Assembly (NCBI GenBank): GCA_020226215.1 | Contig: CM035232.1 | Span: forward strand, 48,298,179-48,362,178 | Length of the DNA: 64,000 nt | Direction of reading: 5' to 3' | From: Sindora glabra | Taxonomy: Eukaryota; Streptophyta; Magnoliopsida; Fabales; Fabaceae | Shown: in pieces, positions 34,438-46,299 of the stretch | How positions within the stretch are numbered: position 1 is the stretch's first letter | How the letters are laid out: the number at the start of each line of letters is the position of its first letter | The notes under the pieces: model-generated | Seen by the model: the letters and a program-made list of their open reading frames with translations, nothing else | The model's database searches: none | What the model was told of the DNA's origin: nothing | Program-made: the position numbers and the translations under genes

Positions 34438-35309
34438 AATCTTTATCCATTTTGAAATGTTATTTTGACAGAAATTATGGTTGAAAAAAGGTAATAGCCT
34501 AGGAGCAATAATTTATATCTCAGTAGTTAATGATCAAATAGTATGAGCATAACATTAGTGCGTTGTTTAAAAGCTAGCAATTTTTTGTGTTTGTTTTTAT
34601 TGTGATATGTATAGAGCTTGAACATCAATTTTTTTAGCATATATATATATTGAAATTTAATGATTTTATTGTATTTTTATTTAACATAAATAAAATATTC
34701 ACATTCAATTTTATTTTATAAACTAATTTTATTTCATAAAATTTGATTGAAGTATTTAATTGTTAAAAAGGTTTAAGCTTAATGAAATTTGATCAAGGAG
34801 GGCTATTGTTGTTTGGATATTGCTACAATAATGAATACCATATTGGCAAATTTTTTAATATTAGTAGCAGAATTGACGACAACATTTTGAATATAATATC
34901 GCAAAATTTCCAAGACATTTCTTAGTTTAATGACAAAGATTCTAGCACTATATATAATTTCAATGATGAAAAAATAAGCCACTAATTCCATCTTGTCATT
35001 CATTCCTTTTGTCATCATCCTAATAAATTGTGATGACTTTAGTAACGGCATCCATTCCTAAAAAGTGTTAATTTCTTATTATTAACTAAATAGCTTTGAA
35101 TACTTTCTTAAAAATTTACTTATTAAATAGTTTAATTTTTTTACAAGGACTTACTTCTTATATGAACCAAAAGACTTGAAGCCTATGATATTGTGAAGTA
35201 ATTAAGTATTTTGAATATAGTATTTATATTGTAAGATAAGGATTTAAGATATCAGAGAGATTATATTGAAGCTTGTAAAGGTTACAAAAGTTATACACCT
35301 TCATGGGAA
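34438..35309. other. AT-rich DNA between repeats, no gene seen
   Basis: No conserved coding frame or recognisable element end. Confidence 0.4.
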
Positions 35310-36139
35310 TTTGGTGTTAGTGTGTGTATGTCTTAGGAGCCAATTATAAGATGATTATAATAGCGCACAATATATTATATTTTATTTTAGGCAATTCAAT
35401 TATTATATTTTATTTTATTTTAATATTTACACAATTTATAACTTAATATAATAATTATCTTTGAAATAGTTTTACTATTCCTAAATTGTTTAAAGTCGAG
35501 TATTATTGTGAAAAAGATAGCAATATTATATCAAGACTAGCATATATGGTGACTAATGATTTTGAATCATGGATATATGATACTAAGTCAATACATGAGT
35601 ATATTATTAGTGAACAAATATACTGGATTGACGTGCTGTGAGAATACTACATGAATTTTTGTATGTCATTAGCTATTCTTATGTGATCATAGTGTATATA
35701 ATCTTTTAGCCTGAAGTCATTACAATTCCCTACATGAGAAGTTATACACTTTGATACTATCTTATATCATCTTTAATTAGGATATCATGTAGGGTGTTGA
35801 TTGGGTATGTCATGAATCATGCAAAAGGATGTAAATGATATAGATGAGATTTTGTTTCTCCTATATGGAAGGAGTGATATCCTTGGACTTTTTGATTAAG
35901 TGAGACTAAGAAATGCATGGCCGTGCTCAAATGAATTAATATGTGATATTGATCATTTGTTTAAGTTAGTTTACTTGGTATCAAAAAATGTAGATTAAAC
36001 ATTAACAAGGATAACACATTTCATGCCTTTAGTTTGATTAAAATATCATTACAAAAGGGATTGTGTTACAAAGTATTGTTCACATATTAGGTGAATGTTA
36101 AATCATAGATATTCTTACTACTTGGATAGTAGTGATATA

Positions 36140-37154
36140 TGTTAGTGTGTGTCTTAGGAACTAATCATATAGATAATTGAAATAATACACAATGTATTAT
36201 ATTTTATTTTAAGCAATTTAATTATTATACTTTGTTCTCATAATTTTATTATTATTCTGCACGATTTATAACTTAATATAATAATTATCCTTGGAATAGC
36301 TTTGCTATTCTTAAAATACCCCTAGTCAAGTATTATTACGAAAAGGATAGTAATAATATATCGAGACTAGCATGTATAGTGACTGATGATTACGAATCAT
36401 GGATATATGATATCAAGTCAATACATGAGTACATTACTAATGAATAATGTACTGGACTGACCCACTATGAGAATATTGCATGGATAGACGTGTCATAAGT
36501 TATTCTCATATGATCACAAATACACATAAACCTTTGACCTGAAGTCACTACGGTTTCTTACATGAGGAATTACTCACTTTAATATTATCCTATGTCACCT
36601 TTAATCAGGATGACAAATAGGATATTGATTGAGTATGTCATAAATTGTGCACAGGAAAATGAGTGATGTAGATAAAATTTTGTTATTCTTGTATAAAAGA
36701 GAAATATCTTTGGACCCCTTGATTGAGTGAGACTTAGAAATGCATGGCCATGCTCAATTGAATTAGTATGTGATATTAATCATTTATTTTAAGTTTACTC
36801 AATATCAATAAATATAAATTGAACATTGACGAGGATGACACATTCCATACCTCCAGTTCAATTTGGATATTATTACAAAAGGGATTATGATGCAAAAATG
36901 TTGATCATGTATTAGGTAGATGTCGAATCACAGACATTCTTACTACTTGAGTGGTAGTGATGTATTGCTAGATACCGCTCACTGTCTATAGCTCAATAAT
37001 GAGTTATTGTCAACGTAGTAAGAACCTACAGGGTCACACAAAAGGAGTAGAAATAAGACAATAATTAATTGGACTTTAATTATATTAATATCTAATTAAT
37101 TGGACTTATTTTCATGCATATATTATTATTAAGAATAATAATGTGTTATTCACG

Positions 37155-37189
<35 letters not shown>

Positions 37190-37816
37190 GTGATATTATT
37201 TGATATTAAAATAATATTAAATAATTACGTTATCAAATATTAAATAAATATATTATGAAATAATATTATTTTAATATTTGATAACTATATGCAATTATCT
37301 AATATTAAGATATTTATATTATGAGATAATATTATCTAATATTAGATAATTAATAGATAAGTCCTATCTCTCCTCATTATCTTTAGGATAAGGATAAAAT
37401 AAGTTGTTAAGTGTAATTAAGTTTTTGAAAGCATTATCCTAGTAGGACTAGGATTGTGGCTTGTTAAGTTCTATAAAAGGGGGCTTGAGGGCAACACATT
37501 AAGCACACGCTCATAAGCCTCCTAAAATCCTAAATCACTCAGAAAATATCGAATCCTAATTCCTAGAGAGAGAAACGTATCCTAACAGATTCGTGAAGAG
37601 CGAGAGATCGTTGTTCACTCCGTGTGGATACCATAGAGATGCTGTACCTTTCGGCTGGCATTTGATTCATCCACTCTCAAGTTTTGATCAGTAGAAATAC
37701 GAGTGCCCAATAGGTAAAATCCTAATCATTGATTTATGCTTTTTGCATGGATCCTAGGTAGAATTCAGATCAAAATTTTAAAATTTTACTACATGTAATA
37801 ATCTGAATTCCTAACA
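36140..37816 (+). mobile_element. Younger solo LTR nested inside the older one
   Basis: TGTTAG at 36140 and CTAACA at 37811-37816 form the inverted LTR tips; the length is 1,677 bp. The flanking 5-mers are ATATA (36135-36139) and GTATA (37817-37821), a target duplication with one transition. The interrupted host LTR resumes after it at exactly the homologous point (ATTATTAGATACCGC, matched inside this LTR at about 36965). Inside are a TA microsatellite (37156-37187) and AT-rich inverted repeats (37190-37345). Confidence 0.9.
37472..37479 (+). promoter_or_regulatory. TATA box of the inner LTR
   Basis: TATAAAAG, followed about 30 bp later by a likely transcription start region (CACATTAAGCACACGC) in the LTR. 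The older LTR has the related TATAAAAG at about 38273-38280. Confidence 0.6.
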
Positions 37817-38665
37817 GTATATTATTAGATACCGCTTATTATCTATGATCTACAAATGGCTCATTAGCAACATAGTAAGAACCTATAAAGTCATACAAAA
37901 GGAATAGGAATGAAATAGTAGTTAATTAGGTTTTAGTTAGATTAAAATCTTATTAATTGTGCTTGTTATTTAGTGCATATATATTATCAAGGTAATAATA
38001 TGTTATTCATATAATATATAGTATATTATGTAATATTATTTGATATTAAAGCAATATTAGATAATTATGCCATTTGATATTAGATAATTATATCATAGGT
38101 AATGTTATATTATCTAATAATATTTAGTTATTAATATTAAGATAATATTAGATAACTAACTAGTAAGCCTTATCTCTCCTTACTTCAATATGATAGGGAA
38201 TTAGTGGTTGAGTGAAATTAAGAAAGAGGATGCTGTTCCTAGTAAAATTAGGAAAGTGGCGTGCTTAAGTTTTATAAAAGAGCGTGAAGGCATCACTTTA
38301 TATTAGTGAATATGAACTACCACCATGACAATAAAAAGCACACTAAAACCTAAGTCCCTTATAAGAGAAATGTTTCCTAGCAAATTCGTGGAGACTAAAA
38401 AGTAATCATTCATTTCATTTGGATATTGTAGAGGCACAATCGCTTGATTGTGCTTGTGATTCATAATCTGTACTTTAAGAGTTAGTCCTTGCATACATAA
38501 TTCTTGATCTATATCCCTATGCATTGTTCTGGGAAGGTTTCGCAAAATTTATGAAATTCCATTATGCCTAAGTGTATGTGAAAACCAACATTTGGTATAT
38601 ATGTTACAATAATGATGAAAATGTGCTAGGATTAAAGTTAAGTGCTAGCATTGAGTGTGTGATCT

Positions 38666-40293
38666 TGTTGGATTTGACCTAAATTCAAATTGTTATTAAT
38701 TATTAATTATTTTTTATTATGAGTTTTCTTTCTATTAAGGTTAGCTTTTTATGTTAAAGTAAAATTGGGATTCATTGCCAAACATGCAATTTTAAGCATA
38801 AATATTCGTATAAGCTAAAGTTTTTAGATATAAAAGAGATATGAGGTGAGTGCTAGTGAGGATTATGTGAAAATATTTTGTAGAGGTTTGTGAGAGATGC
38901 ATGAATGATGGTTAAGAAATTATGGGATTGTGATTGAAAACTTTCACATGCATTATTTTATAATCTCTAACAATATAGTGGATCTTTTTTTATTCGTGAA
39001 TTTTCTCCTAGAGTTTAGAGTATTTCATGTTAAATTATTATTGTGATACTTTAATTGATTTCATTGCTTGATACTTGTGTATTTGGGGAGAGAATATTTT
39101 TTCCCAACAACTAATATTAGAACGAACTTGATCTTATGGAATTGAGCAATCCAAGAGAGCAAAAGCTTTATTTGATTCCATATGCAATTTGAAAATGATG
39201 AATGAAATAGATAGTGATGATGATAATGAAGATAAAGATGTGAAAAGTTTATACTAGCTTATAAAAGTGATTACAAGTTTAATGTTCCTATAAATAGGAG
39301 AGATTCTTACGAACAACAAGGTTATGGATAAACTCTAGTGAAGGTTATGATACTTAATTGAGATGGAGCTACTTGCTAGGAAGATGGTTGCTGCAATTTG
39401 AAAAAATCACAATGATGGAGGATTCCCATAGTTGGCATTCTATGATTGGTCTTGTTTGGCGATATGTAGAACATAAAGATTGATGAAAATGATGAAAATT
39501 TTATCAAGGTAAAGATTGTTAGGTTTGACCCAAATTTAAATTATTATCAATTATTGACTATTTCATATTATGAATTTTCTTCCTACTCAAGATAGATTTT
39601 TGTGTTAAAGCAGGATTAAGATTCCTTGCCAAATAAGTAATTTTGAGTACAAATATTTGTATTAGATAAAGGTTTGAGATATGAGAAAGATGTGAGGCAA
39701 ATGTCTACGAGGATTATGTGAAAATTTTTGTGGAGGTTTATGAGAGATGTAGGAATGATAACTAGGAAATAATCAATAATTAATAATAATTAAAATTTGG
39801 CAATATGTAGAACATGAAGATTGATGAAAATGATAGAATTTGTATCAAGGTAGAGATTGTTAGGTTTAACTCAAATTTAAATTGTTATCAATTATTAATC
39901 ATTTCCTATTGTGAATTTTCTTCCTATTTAAGTTAGATGTTTATGCTAAAGTAAAATTGAGATTTCTTGCTAGACAAGTAATTTTGAGTATAAATATTTG
40001 TAGTAGCTAAAAGTTTGAGATATGAAAAAAATATGATATAAATGCCTATAAAAATTATGTGAAATATCCCCTTGGAGATTTGTGAGAGATGTAGAGATAG
40101 TGATTAGGAAGTTATTGATAACTTTCTTACACATCATCATATAATTTTTAATAATATAGTAGATCTTTGCTTATCTGTGATTTTCCTCTAGAGTTTGAGA
40201 TTTTTTATGTAAAATTATTGATATGATTTATTGTGATACTCTAATTGTTGCCTGATGCTTGTATTTTTTTTTAAAGAAATATTTTTCCTAACA
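38666..40293 (+). mobile_element. Small non-autonomous LTR element as a three-LTR array
   Basis: Three direct LTR copies lie at 38666-39109 (TGTTGG...CCAACA), 39517 to about 39770 (truncated 3' part) and 39858-40293 (TGTTAG...CTAACA). The first internal region is only about 407 bp. It opens with TAATATTAGAACGA, a decayed initiator-tRNA primer site (TGGTATCAGAGC type), and ends with a purine tract ATCAAGGTAAAGAT. The second is a ~85-bp remnant ending in the same tract. The flanks GATCT and AATTT differ by one G/A and one C/T change, compatible with a mutated target duplication. It codes for nothing, so it resembles an internally deleted copia-type or TRIM-like element. Confidence 0.8.
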
Positions 40294-41419
40294 AATTTTA
40301 CATTGAAGGGTTCGTTTTCCCCTAGTTTGAAATAATGTTCTTCTGCGTTAAATATTAATTATTTGTGTTCTTCTCTTTCGTATTTCGTGATTATTAATTT
40401 CTTTTCTTTGTATGATGAAATATTGTTGCAAAGATTTAATATAACAGCGGATGATGATGGTGTTGTACGAGAAAAAAATAGTATATATAATTTTAAAACT
40501 TCAACAAGAATGTTTTGAATTTGGAAGGAATTATATATAATTTTAAGAAGATAGTAAAATCATAAGAATTTTTTTAATTTTTTAAATTTTAGATTAGGTA
40601 AACCAACCTCAATTACAATAAGCTTCGTGTTGATTAGAAAATATGGAGTATCCTGTAAAGTCTGATTTCTTTAAAAAATAATATAAGAGTAAAAATAAAA
40701 AATGAAAGATGAAAATAATAAAATTGGTTTGAAAGTTTGACGAGAAAGATATATATATATATATATAACCTGAGGGAGATACAGAAAACCAACTAACATG
40801 AAAATAGGGAAAAGTCACTTTGTTATAAATACAAATATTTCTAGAATCATTTTCTAACTACTTTATTTAAAAAAATTTTATATAAAATGTACACTATTTC
40901 CATTATTATTCATATTATTATTTTTTATTACTCTTTATTAATTTAAATATCGAAGAGTTATCGGGGGATTCCATCTACCGCCTGTGTTCTATCTTATAAA
41001 TACGGTAAAAATAACAAAATTCTTCACTTTCTATGCCCGATTTCATTTTTAAATTTAGAGTTACATACTAATTTCAAATATTATCTTTTATACATATTTT
41101 AATTTTACAAATATAAATATAGTACAATCTGAATCAAATTATTGATTAAATAATTATTAGGTAATAACATTATTGGTCCTGCTAGATACTGTTGAAAAGA
41201 TGCGTTCGCAGACACGTCCGCATGAACTTAATTCAAACTGTCCAAATCGGATAGGTTCGCAACATTTAAAGAATGCAAATTAACAAGTTTCAGTCCACAA
41301 CTTGAGTCCATTGATCCCAGACTTTCTTTTTTTTTAAGGGAAGAACCCAATTCTAATTTTTTTTTTCAAAAGTCTATTTTCTGATTTTTTTTAAAAAGAA
41401 ATATTTTAAAACAGCTGGA
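40294..41419. other. AT-rich DNA, no gene seen
   Basis: Contains a (TA)n run at 40749-40765. The end of the stretch (41180-41330) is less AT-rich. Confidence 0.4.
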
Positions 41420-42080
41420 ACAAACGGATTTACTGGCTTCTCCTTGTCTTCTCCCTCTCGACCAAGCTGCGCAAAATCGTAGAATTTTTTTATCTCAATC
41501 CATGGAAAACGTAATAAGGAAAAAGATGCAGTGACAGCAGAAACCAAAGTCAAACAATACCATTTTCGAAACTATGATAGGCAATGCCACAATCTAGCCA
41601 ATGCAAAAGGTTAAGATGTAACGGTTCCTTGACCAAAATTATCAATTTCAATGAATATAAATTTAAATCCTGTGGTTTTATCATGAGTAGTATAGAATGT
41701 TTTGCAGTCAAGCATGAGATCTGCATGTTTGGTCTTGAGTCCTGACACATGGATATAGATACCTCAGTGTTGCACCAAGATTTCTGCCTAAAAATGATAC
41801 AGTTCAGCCAAACTAATAGATGTCATCAGTAGAAAAATGCAATTAAAAAAAAATAATTCTACCTGAAAGATGTTTATTCGTTTTGTTTTTGAAATTTGTT
41901 ATTTGGAACAATTGGGCTTGGGATGGATATTGGTTCGGTGGGTAATTGAGTTTTGGATTGAAAATTTGAAGCATGAAATAGTTGGATTGGAAATTTGAAG
42001 TGAAAGAGTAAATGTGAGATCGGGGGAAAAAATTGCAGACTGTCTCGTCTAGACAGCACAGAACATAGACTCAACGGATC
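41420..42080 (-). other. Possible spliced minus-strand transcript or gene remnant
   Basis: On the minus strand, a pyrimidine-rich exon-like segment (about 42080-41873) ends in CAG/GTAGAA. After ~90 bp of T-rich sequence there is a good acceptor, TTTTTAGGCAG/AAATCTT, at about 41786. Base composition is less AT-rich than the surroundings. No frame crosses the junction for long, and neither 66-residue frame (42074-41874; 41750-41550) is recognisable. It could be a non-coding RNA, the 5' part of a gene, or a remnant. Confidence 0.25.
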
Positions 42081-45000
42081 AAACTACCTGAGTCTTGAAG
42101 TTCCATTTGAAAAGATTCTCTTTTTTTAGTCATAGTTTGCATTTTTTTTTTTTACATACAGGAACCAACAAATTCGAATTAGTTCCTAACAGCTTTAGTT
42201 TTGGCTTAAATTATACTATTTATTGTATTGAACTTATATTTCATGTAGAGAAGAAACTAAAGAAGAGAAAAACGTTGGAGTTCAAGTACAATTTGTCGAG
42301 AATTTTTATAGGAGAACCTTTTAATCCCTAGGGTTAAGTATGATTTTCTTTTAAAAATACAAACATGGAAGAAAATTTTTTACAATTTTTCGAAGCTTTG
42401 TTACCCTGATTACATGGACCAATTGTATAATTAGTATTTATACCAAAGCTATGTTTCATTTTCCTTTTGTAAGTGCTATAAAATGACATGTAATATGAAT
42501 GTGACCACATACGAAATTAGTTTTGATACTCTTAACAATGTAGTTGTGCTTGGTATTGTCTTGAGCTTTTCACCATTTGATATCTTGAATTCGATCTCAA
42601 GATGTTATATGTATGTGTTATGTAACTTGTCACTTCTATTATCATGAAAAGTAGAAAATATGCAACAATATTTCATATAATATTGATATAAATACAACTA
42701 CCCTTCAAATGCATAATTTAAATCCACATTAGAATGCAAAATAGAGACCCACCATGGGAAGGTTTGCTACGAAGAGCTTAAGGAGAAGCTAAAGAGCATG
42801 CAAGAAAAACCTCTAGCTTTGAACTTTTATTGGCATGGTCTCTTTATATAGAAAAATAGAGTTTACTATCTTAGATGCAATTTATACACCCAAAAAAGTC
42901 CCTACTTTGCCAAAATATTTTATGTTAGCTTACTATTCATGTTATCTCTCTAGATTTGACCTTTTTGCTAAAAATGAATTCAAATTAAGAAAACAATATC
43001 AAAAAAGGCTTGTTTAGATTTCATTTTGGTAAATGTAAACTTTTGAATATTTAATATGTCATGTTAGACCTTTTAAAGAGGCTAAATTGGACCTTAATAA
43101 ATGCTTTATATAAATTAATAGACCAATTTCAAGTTAGTATTTTGCAAAATAAGTATGATCTGTTTAAGTTAAACTTAGGCATAGCCTGACTTATTTTGAC
43201 CCTTAAGAGGATTAAAATATTATTAAAGAAAATATAATTAAATAAATAGGAATATTAAGGTTGATGTGCTTAAGTGTTATGTTTGTATAATTGAAAGAAG
43301 CAAGGATAGTTTAGTCTTTTAGATGCAATATATAGAAATAAAGTTAGGATAAAGCTCAAGTAAAGTAACTGTGCCATTATTAACTTAAGAATCCATATAA
43401 TCATGAACAAAGGATAAAATGAGAAGGGCAATTAATCTTTTTGTAATAAAGGTAAAATGGTCATTTTAGATTAGAAGGGCAAGTCAATATAAATAAAAGA
43501 AATGTGATATGATTGGATTAGTTTAGTAACCATAAAGATGCCTAGTGTGCATAAAAGTAGATGCCATGCTTTATGGCCAATAGGCAAGTTGTGTTTTCAT
43601 ATGTATGGCTAATCAGCAAGCCACATGAGGCATGACATGATTTGTATGAAGGTATGTAATAAGATGCAGCTAGTGTGCTTATGAAAATAATTTAAAAGTG
43701 TTTATAAGTTTTGATAACAATTTCCCTTGTTTGCTATTCTAGTATGTGATATTGTTTATAACACTTGTTTAGGAGAGTTAGAGTACGGGATGGTGGTAAT
43801 GCACATCATACCACATTTTTTCATAGTTAGGTTTCATAATTATAAGATATGATGACATGACATGAGATAAAACATAATTATGAATACAATAATAGGTTCA
43901 TGATATAGATAGGAATTGATAAGCATAATAATAGCATGATATAATAACATGCATGGTATAAAGTAAGGAGTAGTATGAAATTCAAAATAATGAAAGGAAA
44001 TGCATATATTGTTTACATAATGTATAAAGTAAACAAGAAATGTATGATGTGCACAATATTGATTGTATACATTTATATGTATAACCTAAAATATTTTCCA
44101 CCCAATTAGGATAGGGCTTCCATTCAGTAAGTAATAGTTGTTTACCTTTTTCTTTACATTTCAAGTGGTAGTATGAATGATGAGTTGCATATGGTGCACT
44201 TTCCTCTATTATATGTGTAGGCATGAATCGAGTATGTAGCCTTTAATTGAAATCTTTAGTGATAGCTAATACCCAATCAAATTAATATAAAAAAAGAATA
44301 ATCTTGTTTTCTAATTTATGTTTGAATTAAAATTTTCACATGATTATTTGCATGCAAGCACACACACACACATACATTTATTTTAATGCACATCATATTT
44401 TCATTCATCATAAATATTTAAGAAGCATACTAATGAGCTTTTAGGTCATCGCTAAGATGATTAAGCTAAAAAAAATTAAAATTTAAGGCATCATAAGTGG
44501 GTAAAATTCTATTCAAACATTATCATAAGTGGATTAGTTTTAATATTTTAAATCACATACAAAGTAAATTTGAAATACAGTCTATGAGTTCATTAAGGAT
44601 AGTGGCATTTAATGGAATGTGAAACATCTTATGGGATAAAAGAATTAAAGGTTCATCTAATCAAAAGAAACCGATGTCTTGCCAAAAGCTTAGCCATATA
44701 TAGATGGACAAGTTAACAATTGGTGAAGCTAGAGGGCAAAGCTTTAGTTATGCAAAAATGTTTTGTGCAAGAATGCTTGGCCAAATCAATAGGTTAACAT
44801 ATTTGGAAGAAAATGTTAGACGAATCTAGTAAGACGAGGCTAAGATTATGTTAAAGGTTATAATCAAATTTAAGTTAAGGGAATCTAGAGAGATTATATA
44901 AGATATTAGGGAACTAATACTTTATAATTGCATGATGACTACAACAATGACCATAGAGCTCATATTTGCTAGTGCAAAAGCGCTTGATCCTTAAATTAAA

Positions 45001-46299
45001 GGGATAGAGTACTTTACACTTAGCCTTATCATCAATGATGAAGGAGCCATCAAAGGATATGCTTAATAGGCTATAATAACCTAGACATAATAGATAATAT
45101 TTGAGAAGTGCTAGTAAGCATTGATCAAACTTAAAAAGGATCACGAAATCATGGAACTCTGAAGGGATTATGATAATCAAGATGCAAAAAGGTATTAATT
45201 CTAATAGGTTTAGAGTATTTAATCAAGTCTTGGTGGAATGGTGAAGTGATAGATTATCAATCCTAATGCAAGCAACCTTATATGCAAAGTAAGGGACTTG
45301 TATTGAGTAAATAATAAGTTTTACATCTTACATATACGGTATGTGACATTAAATGTAAGACACCTTGTTAATAGGCTCTTTAATGCTAAGCAAGCACATA
45401 AGCTATGGAAGTAACATGAAAATAAGCTATAGATTAGTAAGAGCATATAAGTTATAATGGTAACAATCTAAGAGCTATGGAGTTAGCAATTTTACAAGCT
45501 ATAAAGGCAATGTGCATGCAAGTCATAAAGGTAATAATTTGCAAGTCTATAGAGGAAATTCAATAAATTAATAGAAGTAGTAAAATTTTAATAATGCAAG
45601 CTTAAAGAGGCAAACTAAGAAGAAGTTAACAGAGGACATGATGAGCAACAAATTAAAGACTACCTTGAGACTATGTTAAGGTAACCATTATCCTAAAAAT
45701 CCACAATTAATAACTACCTAAAGAGAAAACTAGGAGTAGCTTAAGGGTATTTGGGCTTTTTTGACTTAGTTAACTTGTCCAATGCAAGTAAAAAAGTATA
45801 TGACTGTGATATTTGTATTTTTAGCTTCGCATCCATACTAAATAGTGCATAGTTTCCATCTTAAGCTTTTAGAAAATATTTTCTCATTTGTTTATAGCAT
45901 TTAATCACAAGTTCAAAATATTTTTTTTTTAGTAGTTAGAGTAATAGCAGCCTACTAAAGGTTATTAACACTATGTTAGAGATGGAAGTGTGTTAACTCA
46001 GTGCTTCCCTTTATGCACTCTAACCTATAAATTGCATACAATTATTGAGCAACGACCATGTTAAATTGAATAAGTGCACATGATGATATGAGCTACAAGT
46101 TTAAACAACTCACTAATAGGAACTATCTTTGCTGTATTATTACATTATACTTTTCTCTATCAAAGGTAGATCTTTTCAAATGTTTCTATTTTTATTGTAA
46201 AAGAAAGTTTCTTGCAAATGTAGGAACCACAATAAGAATTTATAGCTAATTAATTAGTGGCAATTATTGCCATACTAAAGAGACATATAATTTTATGTA
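42081..46299. other. Decayed repeat-like intergenic DNA
   Basis: No gene recognised. The style of 43540-44240 (GGATAGGGCTTCCATTCAG, TTTACCTTTTTC) resembles decayed plant LTRs, but ends could not be defined. A short (CA)n run is at 44358-44372. Confidence 0.3.

Larger units (their letters stand above)
35315..38590 (+). mobile_element. Solo LTR of a copia-type element, split by a younger LTR
   Basis: The LTR starts TGTTAG at 35315 and ends CCAACA at 38590, flanked by a perfect 5-bp target duplication TTTGG (35310-35314 and 38591-38595). Removing the inner LTR (36140-37816) and its target duplication leaves about 1.6 kb. No internal retrotransposon region is present, so it is a solo LTR left by recombination between two LTRs. 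Its sequence is collinear with the inner LTR and with the LTRs of the copia element at 51202. Confidence 0.9.
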
